Source: Candidatus Contubernalis alkalaceticus
Lineage (GTDB): Bacteria; Bacillota; Dethiobacteria; SKNC01
DNA: 64,000 bases
Reading direction: 5' to 3'
NCBI RefSeq assembly: GCF_022558445.1
Contig: NZ_CP054699.1
Coordinates: 514,001 to 578,000 of the forward strand
The notes under the pieces are model-generated. The model saw only the letters and a program-made list of their open reading frames with translations, made no database searches and was not told where the DNA came from. Below are positions 24,109 through 33,452 of the stretch, piece by piece; position 1 is the stretch's first letter; every line of letters begins with the position of its first letter. The position numbers and the translations under genes were made by a program.

Positions 24109-25428
24109 ATGATCAGGGATTTTTTTGAGATAAAAAATTGCGGAAGTGATGTATTCCGCGAATTTCTGGCTGGAATAACCTCATTTTTGTCGGCTATGTA
24201 TATCGTTGCTCTTAATCCGTTGATATTGGCCGCAGCGGGTCTGCCTCCGGCAGCAGTTCTGACCGCCACTGTTCTAATTGCCGCTCTGGGCAGTATTGGT
24301 ATGGGTCTTTACAGTAATAATCCTTTTTTGATTGCTCCGGGAATGGGGCTTAATACTCTGTTTGTGGCTGCAGTGGTAAGTTCCGGAGATATTTCCTGGC
24401 AGAGCGCTTTGGGCTGCGTTTTTTATGCTGGCCTGCTGCTGCTGATAATTCTGGCCGTTGACCGGAAAAAACGTCTTCTTTCAGCTGTGCCCCACAGTCT
24501 GAGATTCGGTTTTGCCGGGGGTATCGGACTGTTTATTGCTCTTTTAGGTCTGAAATCCGCAGAATTTATTGTTTATAATCCGCAAACAGGCACATCCCTG
24601 GGGCCCTTAAACGCCCATTTTTGGACTTTTCTGATAGTGATGGTAATTGCTTTAGTGATGGCTTTACGTAAGGTTTCCGGTGGTTTAATTCTGGGAGTTC
24701 TTGCGGCCTGCATTTTGGCCTGGCCCCTGGGACGCTGGTGGGGAGAAATGGAGCCGGTTGTGAATTATACTGGCTGGCTGGCCTGGCCTGATGTGAGTCT
24801 CTTTGGCCGGATGGATCTGATGGGGGCGGCCCAACCGGCCTGCTGGCCCTTTATTCTCATGCTTACCTTCAGTATCCTGTTTGACTCTCTGGGAACCTTC
24901 GTGGGAGTCAGTGAGGCCGGAGATCTGGTAGATACTCAAGGCAATCCGCATAACCTGGAGCTGAGCCTGAAGGCTAACGCTGTCGGGGCGGCGCTGAGCG
25001 GTCTTTTAGGCAGTAGCCCGGCTACCGCATATATCGAGTCTGCCACCGGAGTCCAGGTGGGAGGGCGCACTGGACTAACCGCCGTGATTGCCGGGTTATT
25101 GTTTCTGCCTTTATTGTTTTTTTCGCCTCTTTTAACCCTGGTTCCGTCCCTGGCTACAGCTCCCCTTTTGATATTGGCCGGGGTTTATATGTTGAAACCC
25201 CTTATTTATGTTCGCTGGGAACGTTTTGATGAAGCAGTTCCCTTTTTCATGGCCATGTTTATTATGCCTGTAACCCAATCTATTACCCAAGGCATAATCT
25301 GGGGCGTTCTGAGCTGGACCCTCCTTAAGGTGGCTGGAGGCAAGTTCAACCGGATTACCCCGGTGATGCTTTTCCTTAATGCCGTGGCTTTGTGGTTATT
25401 ATTGAATGCCGATAAATACGGACATTAG
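24109..25428 (+). CDS. NCS2/AzgA-type purine permease
   Basis: A 439-aa transporter with 12-14 membrane segments. FREFLAGITSFLSAMYIVALNP at the start, FLIAPGMGLNTLF, FGFAGGIGLFIALLGLKSA and DSLGTFVGVSEAGDL with GSSPATAYIESATGV are the signature of the AzgA branch, which takes up adenine, guanine or hypoxanthine by proton symport. ATG 24109 follows AAGGAGA. It lies between glycerol dehydrogenase and a predicted phosphorylase-like protein; the second neighbour suggests purine salvage. Confidence 0.92.
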   Translation: MIRDFFEIKNCGSDVFREFLAGITSFLSAMYIVALNPLILAAAGLPPAAVLTATVLIAALGSIGMGLYSNNPFLIAPGMGLNTLFVAAVVSSGDISWQSALGCVFYAGLLLLIILAVDRKKRLLSAVPHSLRFGFAGGIGLFIALLGLKSAEFIVYNPQTGTSLGPLNAHFWTFLIVMVIALVMALRKVSGGLILGVLAACILAWPLGRWWGEMEPVVNYTGWLAWPDVSLFGRMDLMGAAQPACWPFILMLTFSILFDSLGTFVGVSEAGDLVDTQGNPHNLELSLKANAVGAALSGLLGSSPATAYIESATGVQVGGRTGLTAVIAGLLFLPLLFFSPLLTLVPSLATAPLLILAGVYMLKPLIYVRWERFDEAVPFFMAMFIMPVTQSITQGIIWGVLSWTLLKVAGGKFNRITPVMLFLNAVALWLLLNADKYGH

Positions 25429-25579
25429 TCCTTAATTTACTAGGGATACCCGTTCGCCAAAGGCGGAGGGCATGTTCAGGGTTTTCACATTAAAGGTGTC
25501 CCTGCCCGTCGCTCAAGGTTTGAAAAGCCGGGAGATAATCCACTTTTACCGATTTGTCCAGGTCAGAAACGAGAGAGTA

Positions 25580-27307
25580 ATGATGATAGAAGACTGCAAA
25601 AAGATAATAAGATCAGGAGAAAAGAAGGCAATGGCCGATGACCAGACGGTTAACGATTATCTCAAATCTCTTCGCTTCATAGGAAAGGGAGTTAAAGAAA
25701 TGAACCTGGAAAGCCTGCATAAGTTACACTGCAGGCTTGATTCAAGTCTCCACCGGGGGGCCGGTGAACCCGGGCTTACTCCTTCGGCCATTCTTTATTC
25801 ATCGGCCCGGTTGCCAAAAGTCATTGACCAGGCCAACCGGATCCTGATATCGGGTAATCAGGAATTTCTGTTTCAGACATTGGCAGCGGGTCACAACTGG
25901 CAGAAGATACAAGCCCAGGCCAGACGTAGAACAATTTACTTTGACGGTGTGGACACACTGTCTATCTTAATTGCCAGTTTTTCAGATTTGGATGACTTGA
26001 TTACCGCCCTGTGCGCATACCAAATTGAATGGAATAAAATACATCGCTTGTTGGCCGGTCATCAATTGGGTGTCATGTTGGCAAACAACAGCATTTCAGC
26101 TTATCAGGTTGCCGAACCCTTGAGAAAGATTCTGGGATTGGGCCGGGCCGATTTTGAGGCCCTGCAGAATATTCAGGGCCATAATTGGCAAGGGTTTGTC
26201 GCCCGGATAGCCGCCGGCCCAAAAAACTTTGCCCTGACCATGCTTCCCGTGTCAGTCGGGGACTTTCGGCGGACGGCTTCAAAATGGTGGGAAAAGCTTT
26301 TTCATAAACTAGCCCGGTTTGATTTGGAAAGCCGCCCGGTCTATTTGATTACAAGTAATACCCATGCCCTGGCTAACCTGGTAACAGGCTTTGCACCGGC
26401 ATATGAAAAAGAGGGTATCCAGTCGGCTGAAATCAAACCTCAACCGGAATTAGCAGCAGCGCTTAACCGGTTAAAACAGGCTTTACCGGGAGAAAGGCGC
26501 AATATGAATTACTACCTCCTCCACCTGTTGGAGCAAAAACAACCCCGGATAAAAAAAGCTCGTTACCAGGCTGAAAAGGAGGCCGGCCTGACCAGAATAT
26601 TCATCAGGCATCCCCTGATGCTTGAAGCTCAAATTGTGGAGTTGGCTCATCTGCGTCCTGAACTTTTGGATCCCAGGATAAACCTGCCACAGGTGAACTC
26701 TCTTGAAAAAAGCCGTGCGGTAATCCTTAATCTTGATTATCCCCTGGGTTTGGCCGCCGGCCATTTGATTAATGAAGCGGCCAGCCGCTTGAAAGAATGG
26801 AAGGGCTTATATATTATGGGTAAAAGCGCCGCTATGATAGGGCGCCTGGGAGATATCCTGATACCCTGTGAGGTATTTGATTCTCATACCGGCAACCACT
26901 TTATCCTGAATAATTGCCTTGGGCTGCGCAATGTGCTGCCCTTTGTAGAAAATATTGCTGTATTTGGAGAGCAGCGAAGCTTAACGGTTCACGGCGCTTT
27001 TCTACATAGCCGGCAATCAGTGCACAAGTTTATTTCACAGGATTTTACAGGAATTGAGATGGAGGCTGGACCTATTATGGTTTCTCTGGAGCAGACTTTT
27101 AACAACAAACCTTTGGTGGACAAAAACCTGAAATCATGCATGCCGCATGGATTTTCTTTGGGGTTATTGCATTATACTTCCGATACCCCTTACAATTTAA
27201 GGGGAAGCCTGCTCAGCAGAAGATTGGGACTGACCGGACTGGAAGCTGTCTATGCCTGCGGCCTGGCTATCCTTCAGGATATCATCAATAAAGAAACCAG
27301 AGGGTGA
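25580..27307 (+). CDS. Unrecognised protein with a nucleoside-phosphorylase-like C-terminal half
   Basis: A 575-aa soluble protein. The N-terminal half is helical with no recognised domain. From about residue 395 the order resembles PNP-family phosphorylases: a beta strand YIMGKSAAMIGRLGDILIP where those enzymes have a glycine turn and GDxVI, then DSHTGNHF, a VHGAFLHSRQSV segment, and GIEMEAGPI where they carry the nucleoside-binding VEMEA. A purine permease is next door, 150 bp upstream. I infer a purine nucleoside or base enzyme; the family itself was not recognised. The start could be ATG 25472, adding 36 residues, but that extension looks non-homologous in composition. Confidence 0.6.
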   Translation: MMIEDCKKIIRSGEKKAMADDQTVNDYLKSLRFIGKGVKEMNLESLHKLHCRLDSSLHRGAGEPGLTPSAILYSSARLPKVIDQANRILISGNQEFLFQTLAAGHNWQKIQAQARRRTIYFDGVDTLSILIASFSDLDDLITALCAYQIEWNKIHRLLAGHQLGVMLANNSISAYQVAEPLRKILGLGRADFEALQNIQGHNWQGFVARIAAGPKNFALTMLPVSVGDFRRTASKWWEKLFHKLARFDLESRPVYLITSNTHALANLVTGFAPAYEKEGIQSAEIKPQPELAAALNRLKQALPGERRNMNYYLLHLLEQKQPRIKKARYQAEKEAGLTRIFIRHPLMLEAQIVELAHLRPELLDPRINLPQVNSLEKSRAVILNLDYPLGLAAGHLINEAASRLKEWKGLYIMGKSAAMIGRLGDILIPCEVFDSHTGNHFILNNCLGLRNVLPFVENIAVFGEQRSLTVHGAFLHSRQSVHKFISQDFTGIEMEAGPIMVSLEQTFNNKPLVDKNLKSCMPHGFSLGLLHYTSDTPYNLRGSLLSRRLGLTGLEAVYACGLAILQDIINKETRG

Positions 27308-27434
27308 ACTTAAAAGGCCAAGATTATAGATATGAGGATAAGCCGAATCCTGTGGAAGCACTCAGAGATAGAAAGATAGATAATGGAACTATAGCAAGAA
27401 CAAAACAAAACAGTCTGCAATAGTTTAAAATCGG

Positions 27435-28210
27435 TTAGGAGGCAAGAGAGAAGGTTAGCAGCCCTTTTGCCATATATATTGGCATTATAAATACTCCTGA
27501 TGTTTTATTGGCAGTATCTTCGTTTAGCAATTCCACAGAGATTTTACCTTTAATCCTTTCGTATAGATCCCCGGCCTGCTTCATACTTTTGCAAAGGATA
27601 GCTGTTGAGTTACAGCCAGATTGTTGACACTCTATTGTATCCTGTATGACAGCATAGTCAAGTTCTTTTATACAGGATTTTCCAACTATTCTTGGTTTGC
27701 TCCCATGCCTATCAAAGGCTTGTATGTCAGTGTCACCGTCCACAAATTGAGAACTAAATGTGCTTATTTCATAGGAAGATCGGAAGCTTTTTCTCATAAA
27801 TAAGGTTGTGGTCTTTTTTCTGTCCAAAAGGTGTTCATGGTTTCATGATCCGTCAGGTTACCCATACCGATATAAATACATTCTTTGTCAAAGCCTTCTT
27901 CTATAAAATCTATGCGGGCGAAATAGGGGGAGTATAAGAGTTTCTTATACTGTTCAATTCTTTTTTGAGACGCTTCATAGTCGTATGTTTGAACCTCTAG
28001 GGGGCTCAGGTATTGAACCATTTCAGTTAGCTTATCGAAGTCATTTGAAAAATGGGACGTATTTTCATACATATCTCGTCTGAATGCGATTAATTTTTTC
28101 TTTTTTTCTGCGGTTTCAACAAGTTCATTTTCTATTTGAGTCTTTATAATAGACAGGGTTTGCTCTAAATGCTCAGTCTCGCTGAGCAGATTTTTTTCAT
28201 ATTCACCCAT
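27435..28210 (-). pseudogene. helD-like UvrD-family helicase with internal deletion
   Basis: Two overlapping frames belong to one gene. The 5' part (28210 to about 27826) encodes the N-terminal coiled coil of HelD and the linker ARIDFIEEGFDKECIYIGM. The 3' part (to 27435) starts in the C-terminal helicase region: MRKSFRSSYEI, a segment like HGSKPRIV, then MPIYMAKGL. The ATPase core with Walker A and most of domains 1A/2A is gone and the frames do not join cleanly. HelD normally recycles stalled RNA polymerase. The fragment ends early after AKGL. Confidence 0.75.
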
Positions 28211-28277
28211 AAGGTCACTCCTTTAGCTTTATGTAATACAGGCATTTGTGTAAATTCTTATAGGCTTGAATAAATTG

Positions 28278-28311
28278 CAGTGAGTCAAGGAACCGTTCCC
28301 TGACTCACTGC
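28278..28311. repeat. Palindromic repeat, GAGTCA...TGACTC type
   Basis: GCAGTGAGTCAAGGAAC and GTTCCCTGACTCACTGC form a near-perfect 17-bp stem with one mismatch. A related sequence is at about 44790-44816. It may double as a terminator for the mocR relic. Confidence 0.65.
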
Positions 28312-28682
28312 TGTGTGATAAGTTCATGCAGCAGTTTTATCCCGCTTTGAATTTCTTTAGGTTCCAGATGTCCGTAGCCAATAAGCAGCTTGTCAACATG
28401 ACGGCCTTTTTGGATGCAGTGGTATTCCACAGGGGTTATATTTATACCGTTTTTAAGGCACTTTTTTCTAAAAGAGCTATCAAAACGCATGCCCGGAAAT
28501 TCTATAGTTAAGTGCAGCCCTGCTGCGTCGCCGTAGGAGCACCAACGGCATTCAAATGTCTCATGCAGCGTATCCAGCAGCAGCCGCCGCTGGCCGTATA
28601 TTTTTCGCATTTTTTGGACATGCCGATCAAATTTTCTTGTTCGTAAAAACTCGGCTAAAGCCGCCTGTTCCAGGGGTGGGTT
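28305..28682 (-). pseudogene. MocR/PdxR-type regulator, C-terminal fragment
   Basis: The minus frame reads PPLEQAALAEFLRTRKFDRH, then MRKIYGQRRLLLDTLHETF and GYGHLEPKEIQSGI. This is the end of the aminotransferase-like domain of GntR/MocR regulators. The DNA-binding domain and most of the PLP domain are missing. It is cut at about 28681, where the divergent EamA relic begins, so one deletion removed the shared 5' regions of both genes. Confidence 0.75.
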
Positions 28683-28925
28683 TTGAACATCCGTGTGGGT
28701 GCGGAGAACGTGCCATCGTTTATGAAGGTGGCAGTCTTTACATCTATGCTGTTGTCTGTAGTTTTATTAGTGGAGATAATGGGATGGCAGCAGTGGTGGG
28801 GCGGGGTATTGATTATTATCGGCATGGTGCTTATCGGCTGCAGCAGTGTTTCCATCAAAGAGCCAGTATCAAATAGAACAGAAAATAAAAATAATGCTAA
28901 AAAGCTCTCTTCAAATAAAATCTGA
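28681..28925 (+). pseudogene. EamA-type transporter C-terminal fragment (copy B)
   Basis: The frame has NIRVGAENVPSFMKVAVFT, then LLSVVLLVEIMGWQQWWGGV and LIIIGMVLIGCSS, the last two helices of a DMT/EamA exporter, with a charged tail. MocR regulators are commonly divergent from EamA genes, and the two fragments abut head to head here. Copy A is at 1968-2162. Confidence 0.7.
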
Positions 28926-29565
28926 TAGAAATGAAAATGGACAGCAGGAACAAGGCAAATACGGCTGCTGTTCCCATTAACCCCATGATCCAGGCAGGGC
29001 TGTTTTCATAAAATGTTTGTAAGGTGATAACCCAGGCTGCAGATGGGTTTTCGATTATATAACTGATCAGGTAGCTGGGCAGGAATATGGAAAACAGGAA
29101 TCCGAACATGACATAAAGTCGGGATTTTTCATACCCTATTTTAAAGTAAATCGGCAGGAAAAAGGCAGTAAAAAATACGGCTAAGGGGAAGATAATGGCT
29201 GCAATCTGGATGGTCATGGGAGTGATTTGCCCGATGTTTAATGTGGATAAAAAGTAACCCGCAGCATTTATGATAAAAATATTATAAATAATAAAAAGAA
29301 TAGACGAAAGATATTTAGAAACTACCACATCCCTGCGAGTGATGGGAAGGCTGTTAAGAACAATGTCGCTGCTGTTTTTTTCGTCAGCGGCACAGCTGTT
29401 TTGGACAAACATATAATTAATGGCCAAGGCCCCAATTATATAGGCCCCAATAGACAGAGGATTTCCCTGGCAGCCAAGAACCAGAAGGAAGAAGAAACTG
29501 TAAGCAAGCGCTGCCAGCAAAGCCTTTTTTTGGACTAAAATATCTTTTAAAATGAGATAAATCAT
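28897..29565 (-). CDS. ABC-2 type permease (YtrC/D-like)
   Basis: A 222-aa protein with six membrane segments, a paralogue of the gene at 29773-30441: both begin MxxLxLKDxxVQK and share YMFVQNSCAxDEKN and LPxTRxxVVxSKY. It probably forms a heterodimeric membrane channel with that paralogue and the ATPase at 30435. Its 3' end overlaps the convergent EamA relic. The 207-bp gap to the upstream gene holds no visible gene. Confidence 0.85.
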   Translation of the reverse strand: MIYLILKDILVQKKALLAALAYSFFFLLVLGCQGNPLSIGAYIIGALAINYMFVQNSCAADEKNSSDIVLNSLPITRRDVVVSKYLSSILFIIYNIFIINAAGYFLSTLNIGQITPMTIQIAAIIFPLAVFFTAFFLPIYFKIGYEKSRLYVMFGFLFSIFLPSYLISYIIENPSAAWVITLQTFYENSPAWIMGLMGTAAVFALFLLSIFISIRFYLKRAF

Positions 29566-29772
29566 ACATATACTCCTCCATAGCTATTTTTTTAGGTGCT
29601 CCGGTTGTCTACCTGCACTACACCGCTGTTTTCCATAACCTTAAATATTGTAAATATCAAGCTCTTAGCTTGCTTTTTCCAGGCTGTGCTGAAAGAGGCT
29701 TAAAACCCGGCAGTGATACCCCGGGGGCTCTAAAAACAGCAGGATGAAGTTACAAGTCCTGTGTTTGTAAAG

Positions 29773-30441
29773 TTAAAACGTCCTGTGTTTATAAAACTTG
29801 TTAGACAACAGTATGGAAAGGGTTAGCAGAAAACCTGCGGCAGCCAGCCCGGCTGTTAAGAAATACCATTCAGGGCAGTTTACCAGCATCTCTGTTACAT
29901 TAAAAATCCACTGTATTTCAGGATTTTCTATGATATAACTAATGAAGGTGCTGGGGCCGAAAAATAAAAAGAAAAACATAAACATACTAACATACCGTGT
30001 TTTATGGTACCCCAACTTAAAGAAAACAGGCAGGTATAAAGCGATAAAAAAACTTGTGAGCAGAACAGCTGCTGATGTCTCCAGAATTGTGATAGCTAAT
30101 ATTTCTCCCACCCCCAGGGTATGAAGCCCAAATCCCACAATACTTATGACTGCCAGGGTAAACAGGGCGAACATCACGCTGGAAATGTATTTGGATATGA
30201 CAATGTTATTTCTGGTTAAGGGCAGGCTCAGCAGGATTATTTCGCTGTTATTTTTTTCATCCACAGCACAGCTGTTTTGGACGAACATATAGATAATGGC
30301 TACGGTACCCATAATATAAGCGGCGGAGGCCAACGGCCCTCCCTTGTATCCGAAGGTGAAAAAGATAAAAAAACTGTATCCCAGGGCAAAAAGGAAATAA
30401 TTTTTTTGGACAATAAAATCCTTCAATACCAAATTTAACAC
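29773..30441 (-). CDS. ABC-2 type permease (YtrC/D-like)
   Basis: A 222-aa six-helix membrane protein, the closer permease to the ATPase gene, which it overlaps by 7 bp. The helix pattern and the FVQNSCAVDEKNNSEIILLSLPLTR motif match ABC-2 subunits of GntR-controlled exporters in Firmicutes. The substrate is unknown; related operons respond to cell-wall antibiotics. Confidence 0.87.
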   Translation of the reverse strand: MLNLVLKDFIVQKNYFLFALGYSFFIFFTFGYKGGPLASAAYIMGTVAIIYMFVQNSCAVDEKNNSEIILLSLPLTRNNIVISKYISSVMFALFTLAVISIVGFGLHTLGVGEILAITILETSAAVLLTSFFIALYLPVFFKLGYHKTRYVSMFMFFFLFFGPSTFISYIIENPEIQWIFNVTEMLVNCPEWYFLTAGLAAAGFLLTLSILLSNKFYKHRTF

Positions 30442-31307
30442 TGCTTTTTCCCCCTTACGGTATATACCATGATATCATCCAGGGTAGGTTTTTCCACTAT
30501 GATATTGTCTTTACATAGTTTTTTCAGCTCAGATATGTTTTTGGTCAGCGCTTCAAAACCGAATTTTCCTTCTCGAATGCCCACCACAAGTTTCTTTAAT
30601 GAATCGGTCAGGATATCATTTCCCCCTTTAATGATTCGGTACTCTTCTAATACATCATCTTTTGGTTTGCTGAACACCAGTTCACCATCATTGATAAAGG
30701 TAATATAGTCAGCAATGGTATCCAGGTCAGCGGTGATGTGGCTGGAAAAAAGTATGGCCTTATTTTCATCCTGAATAATGGTATACAGAATATCTAAAAA
30801 TTCGCATCGTACGATAGGATCCAGGCCTGAGGTGGGCTCATCCATAATAATAAAATCAGCATCATGGGACAGGGCTGCGGCCAGAGAAAATTTCATCTTC
30901 ATTCCCTTAGAAAGCTCTTTAATTTTTTGTTGAGGTTTTAAGTTAAATATTTTCATATATCTTTTAAAAGTTTCCTCCTGCCAGCTGTTATAGAACCTGG
31001 ATATAATTCTTTTCATTTCCTCAATTCGAAGCTCTTCGTAGTAATGGTTTTGGTCATAGACAAAACCGATTTTTTCTTTTACTTTTTTCTCATGTTCTAT
31101 ATGGTCTAATCCAAAGATTTTAATTTCCCCGGAATCTTTCCTGATAAGATTCATAATTAATTTGACGGTAGTACTTTTCCCGGAACCGTTGGGTCCGATA
31201 AAACCCATGATATAACCTTTATCCAGGGAAAACGAAATGTTTTTTAAAGAAAAGTCCGAAAAGCTTTTGTTCAGGTTATTTATTTGCAGTAAATTTTCCA
31301 CCTTCAA
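30435..31307 (-). CDS. ABC transporter ATP-binding protein (YtrB-like)
   Basis: A 290-aa ATPase with Walker A GPNGSGKST, signature LSKGMKMKFSLAAAL (a degenerate SGG), Walker B FIIMDEPTSGLDPI and SSHITADLDTIADY. The LSKGMKxK signature is typical of the YtrB/BcrA-type exporters under YtrA regulators. It overlaps the gntR stop by 4 bp, so translation is coupled. Confidence 0.92.
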   Translation of the reverse strand: MKVENLLQINNLNKSFSDFSLKNISFSLDKGYIMGFIGPNGSGKSTTVKLIMNLIRKDSGEIKIFGLDHIEHEKKVKEKIGFVYDQNHYYEELRIEEMKRIISRFYNSWQEETFKRYMKIFNLKPQQKIKELSKGMKMKFSLAAALSHDADFIIMDEPTSGLDPIVRCEFLDILYTIIQDENKAILFSSHITADLDTIADYITFINDGELVFSKPKDDVLEEYRIIKGGNDILTDSLKKLVVGIREGKFGFEALTKNISELKKLCKDNIIVEKPTLDDIMVYTVRGKKQC

Positions 31308-31690
31308 TCAACCTCTCTGTATAAGATTTGAAGCATTTCCGTCAGTTCCTGTTCGGATAGCTTCAGCAGTTTGCTTTCCGAAACAACTTCTGTCAGTTTT
31401 TCTTCAATGAACTTTAATTTTTTCTCCCTTAACAGCTCTTTATTTTGTGCCGCCACAAAAGAGCCTTTTCCGCTGACCGTTTCAATAAAACCCTCTCGTT
31501 CCAGTTCCTGGTAAGCCCTCTTGGTAGTAATGACGCTAATCTGCAGTTCTTTGGCCAGGCTTCGGATGGAGGGCAGTGCCTGGACCTGTTCCAGTTCTCC
31601 CTTAATGATTAAATTTTTAATTTGGCGGGTAATCTGTTCATAAATAGGTTCCTGTGACGAATTGGAGATAATTATCTTCAAGTAAGGCAC
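31304..31690 (-). CDS. GntR family regulator, YtrA type
   Basis: A 128-aa repressor: winged-helix YEQITRQIKNLIIKGEL, PSIRSLAKELQISVITTKRAYQELEREGFIETVSGKGSFVA, then a short helical C-terminal dimer domain. The small tail is the YtrA subfamily mark. It heads the ABC operon and has a long perfect palindrome 16 bp upstream of its start, which is the likely autorepression site. Confidence 0.93.
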   Translation of the reverse strand: MPYLKIIISNSSQEPIYEQITRQIKNLIIKGELEQVQALPSIRSLAKELQISVITTKRAYQELEREGFIETVSGKGSFVAAQNKELLREKKLKFIEEKLTEVVSESKLLKLSEQELTEMLQILYREVD

Positions 31691-31705
31691 CCCTCCCGTG
31701 CATAT

Positions 31706-31744
31706 CGTATATACTGTATATAGATTATATATACAGTATATACG
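31706..31744 (-). promoter_or_regulatory. Palindromic GntR operator
   Basis: CGTATATACTGTATATA (31706-31722) and its exact complement (31728-31744) are separated by GATTA. The 39-bp palindrome lies just upstream of the gntR start, contains ATATACTGTATATA-type GntR half-sites and probably overlaps the promoter. Confidence 0.8.
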
Positions 31745-31841
31745 GAAATTATTTTCAGGTCAATATATTTTAAAAAAATTTTTGGGACTTTTTTGTGTTA
31801 GAATATCTTTTAAGGAATATTTTGAAATGAGGATATGAAAA

Positions 31842-32180
31842 ATGAAACATAATGTTACTGCAAAAGCATCAAAGGATGGGTTTATTCAGGTGCTGGAAGG
31901 GATTAAGCGTAAAACACTGGTATACGGGGAAAAAACACTGCTCACTGAGTTTAGGCTGAAACGAGGAAAACAACTGCCGGTGCACAAGCATCCTCAAGAA
32001 CAGACCGGATATTTAGTCTCCGGGCATATAATCTTGACCATTGACGGGGAAAGCTTTGACATGAGTCCCGGGGACAGCTGGATAATCCACGGAAATATTG
32101 AACACAGTGCAGAGATCGTGGAGGATTCAGTTGCTGTTGAAGTGTTTTCCCCGGTCCGGGAAGATTATATTCCTACATAG
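31842..32180 (+). CDS. Cupin domain protein
   Basis: A 112-aa single cupin. The two motifs are seen: motif 1 LPVHKHPQEQTGYLVSG and motif 2 PGDSWIIHGNIEHSAEI, including His and Glu metal ligands. Small cupins of this kind may bind a ligand or metal; no reaction can be assigned. It is divergent from the GntR/ABC operon and may share its control. A broken copy is at 7129-7263. Confidence 0.9.
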   Translation: MKHNVTAKASKDGFIQVLEGIKRKTLVYGEKTLLTEFRLKRGKQLPVHKHPQEQTGYLVSGHIILTIDGESFDMSPGDSWIIHGNIEHSAEIVEDSVAVEVFSPVREDYIPT

Positions 32181-32199
32181 GATCTGCGGCATTATCCGA

Positions 32200-32436
32200 A
32201 GCAGCAGGTAATTAGTTCGGTTGTATTTAGGGAGGTTTTTGCTTCAGAAGGGGTATTCTTTGCTGCATCAAGAATACCCCTTTTAAACTTTTCTAGAGCT
32301 TCGTCAAGAAGAGCAAAATATAGATCTTCCTTAGAATCAAAGAATTTGTAGAAAGCACCTTAAGAGATGTTTGCTTGCTGGACTAGTTCATCTACTCTGA
32401 CTTTGCGAATACCTCGTAACGCAGTCAAGACACTGA
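32200..32436 (-). pseudogene. TetR family regulator with in-frame stop
   Basis: The minus frame reads GIRKVRVDELVQQANIS, then a TAA at 32360-32362, then GAFYKFFDSKEDLYFALLDE. This is the TetR helix-turn-helix, with IS-stop-GAFYKFF where intact proteins have ISKGAFYKFF. The N-terminal start and most of the ligand domain are absent, so the gene is dead. Confidence 0.75.
32248..32284 (+). terminator. Terminator downstream of the cupin gene
   Basis: AAGGGGTATTCTT pairs perfectly with AAGAATACCCCTT over a 9-nt loop and is followed by TT-rich sequence. It overlaps the 3' part of the tetR relic on the other strand. Confidence 0.7.
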
Positions 32437-32440
32437 AATC

Positions 32441-33343
32441 TTAAATCTCAGGCATTACCCATATCTCCATGCGGGTAGTGTCTGGCCTATGGCTGGCATA
32501 GCGTTCCGCAGCAAATGGTTTGACATTGAGCTTATGTTTGGGAAGCCATGTCTCAAACAGGTATTTATGAGCTTTGTACACCGCATCCATAATAAGATGC
32601 TCGAAATCCTCCGCCTCAAAAGAGCAGACAATATACTCTCCGGCAGACAACTCCCAGGAGGTTAAGCTTGTAGGCGTTTTCTCCGTTACAGCTTCAGCAC
32701 CGGCAAAATAGCGGTAATAACCTTCTTTTGTGCCGGCAGAGGCAACACCCAGTTCGTCACCGTTTGCTGTCAATTCAGAGAGAGAAGCTTTCTTTTCATG
32801 AAATGAATCCCATAGTTGTCCCAGTGTGTCCACTCCTGTTTCGCCGCCGCCGGGCATTTGATCAACCGGTTCTTCCGCTGTAAGCCCAATAAAGTACTGT
32901 GGTTTTAAAATCTTTTTGCGTGTAACCTCAAGAATGATCCCATCGGCAATTAGGGGTACGTCCTCATCAATCAGTGTGTAATTCAAGAGCTGCTGAGGTT
33001 TTGCAATGTTATTCAGCCGTACAGGGTTTGCACGATAATTTTCCGGTGTCATCCCAAATGCATCCTTAAAGCTTCTGGTTAGTATTTCATGTGAGGAAAA
33101 TCCATTATCCAAGGCAATATCGAGAATTCGTTTGTTTTTATTTTGCAAAGCCTCGGCTGCCTTTGCCAGGCGGCGCAGCCTGATGTACTCATTTACCGGC
33201 TTTTTAACTAAGCGGCTAAAGAGCCTCTGATAATAAAACTGTGAAAGTGAAGCAAGCTTTGCCAGATGTTCAATTCTTATTTCCTCAGCGAGATGTTCCT
33301 CAATGTAGTCAACGGTTTTTTGTATTTGTTCCCATGCGTGCAT
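32441..33343 (-). CDS. AraC family regulator with GyrI-like effector domain
   Basis: A 300-aa regulator. The N-terminal ~105 residues are the double HTH (IEHLAKLASLSQFYYQRLFSRLV and ILDIALDNGFSSHEILTRSFKDAFG). The rest is a GyrI-like ligand-binding domain (EEPVDQMPGGGETGV, YIVCSFEAEDFEHLI, YASHRPDTTRMEIWVMPEI). This arrangement, with DNA-binding domain first, is that of SoxS/Rob-like multidrug sensors. No target gene is adjacent. ATG 33343 follows GGAGGTG. Confidence 0.92.
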   Translation of the reverse strand: MHAWEQIQKTVDYIEEHLAEEIRIEHLAKLASLSQFYYQRLFSRLVKKPVNEYIRLRRLAKAAEALQNKNKRILDIALDNGFSSHEILTRSFKDAFGMTPENYRANPVRLNNIAKPQQLLNYTLIDEDVPLIADGIILEVTRKKILKPQYFIGLTAEEPVDQMPGGGETGVDTLGQLWDSFHEKKASLSELTANGDELGVASAGTKEGYYRYFAGAEAVTEKTPTSLTSWELSAGEYIVCSFEAEDFEHLIMDAVYKAHKYLFETWLPKHKLNVKPFAAERYASHRPDTTRMEIWVMPEI

Positions 33344-33452
33344 ATGTAAGCACCTCCTTACAAACAGGATAGCATACCGGAGAGCAACCCCGCTTGACTG
33401 TCAATGCTCTTTTTTATTATATAGCACTTATTTAACATTATAAAGCAAGAAG

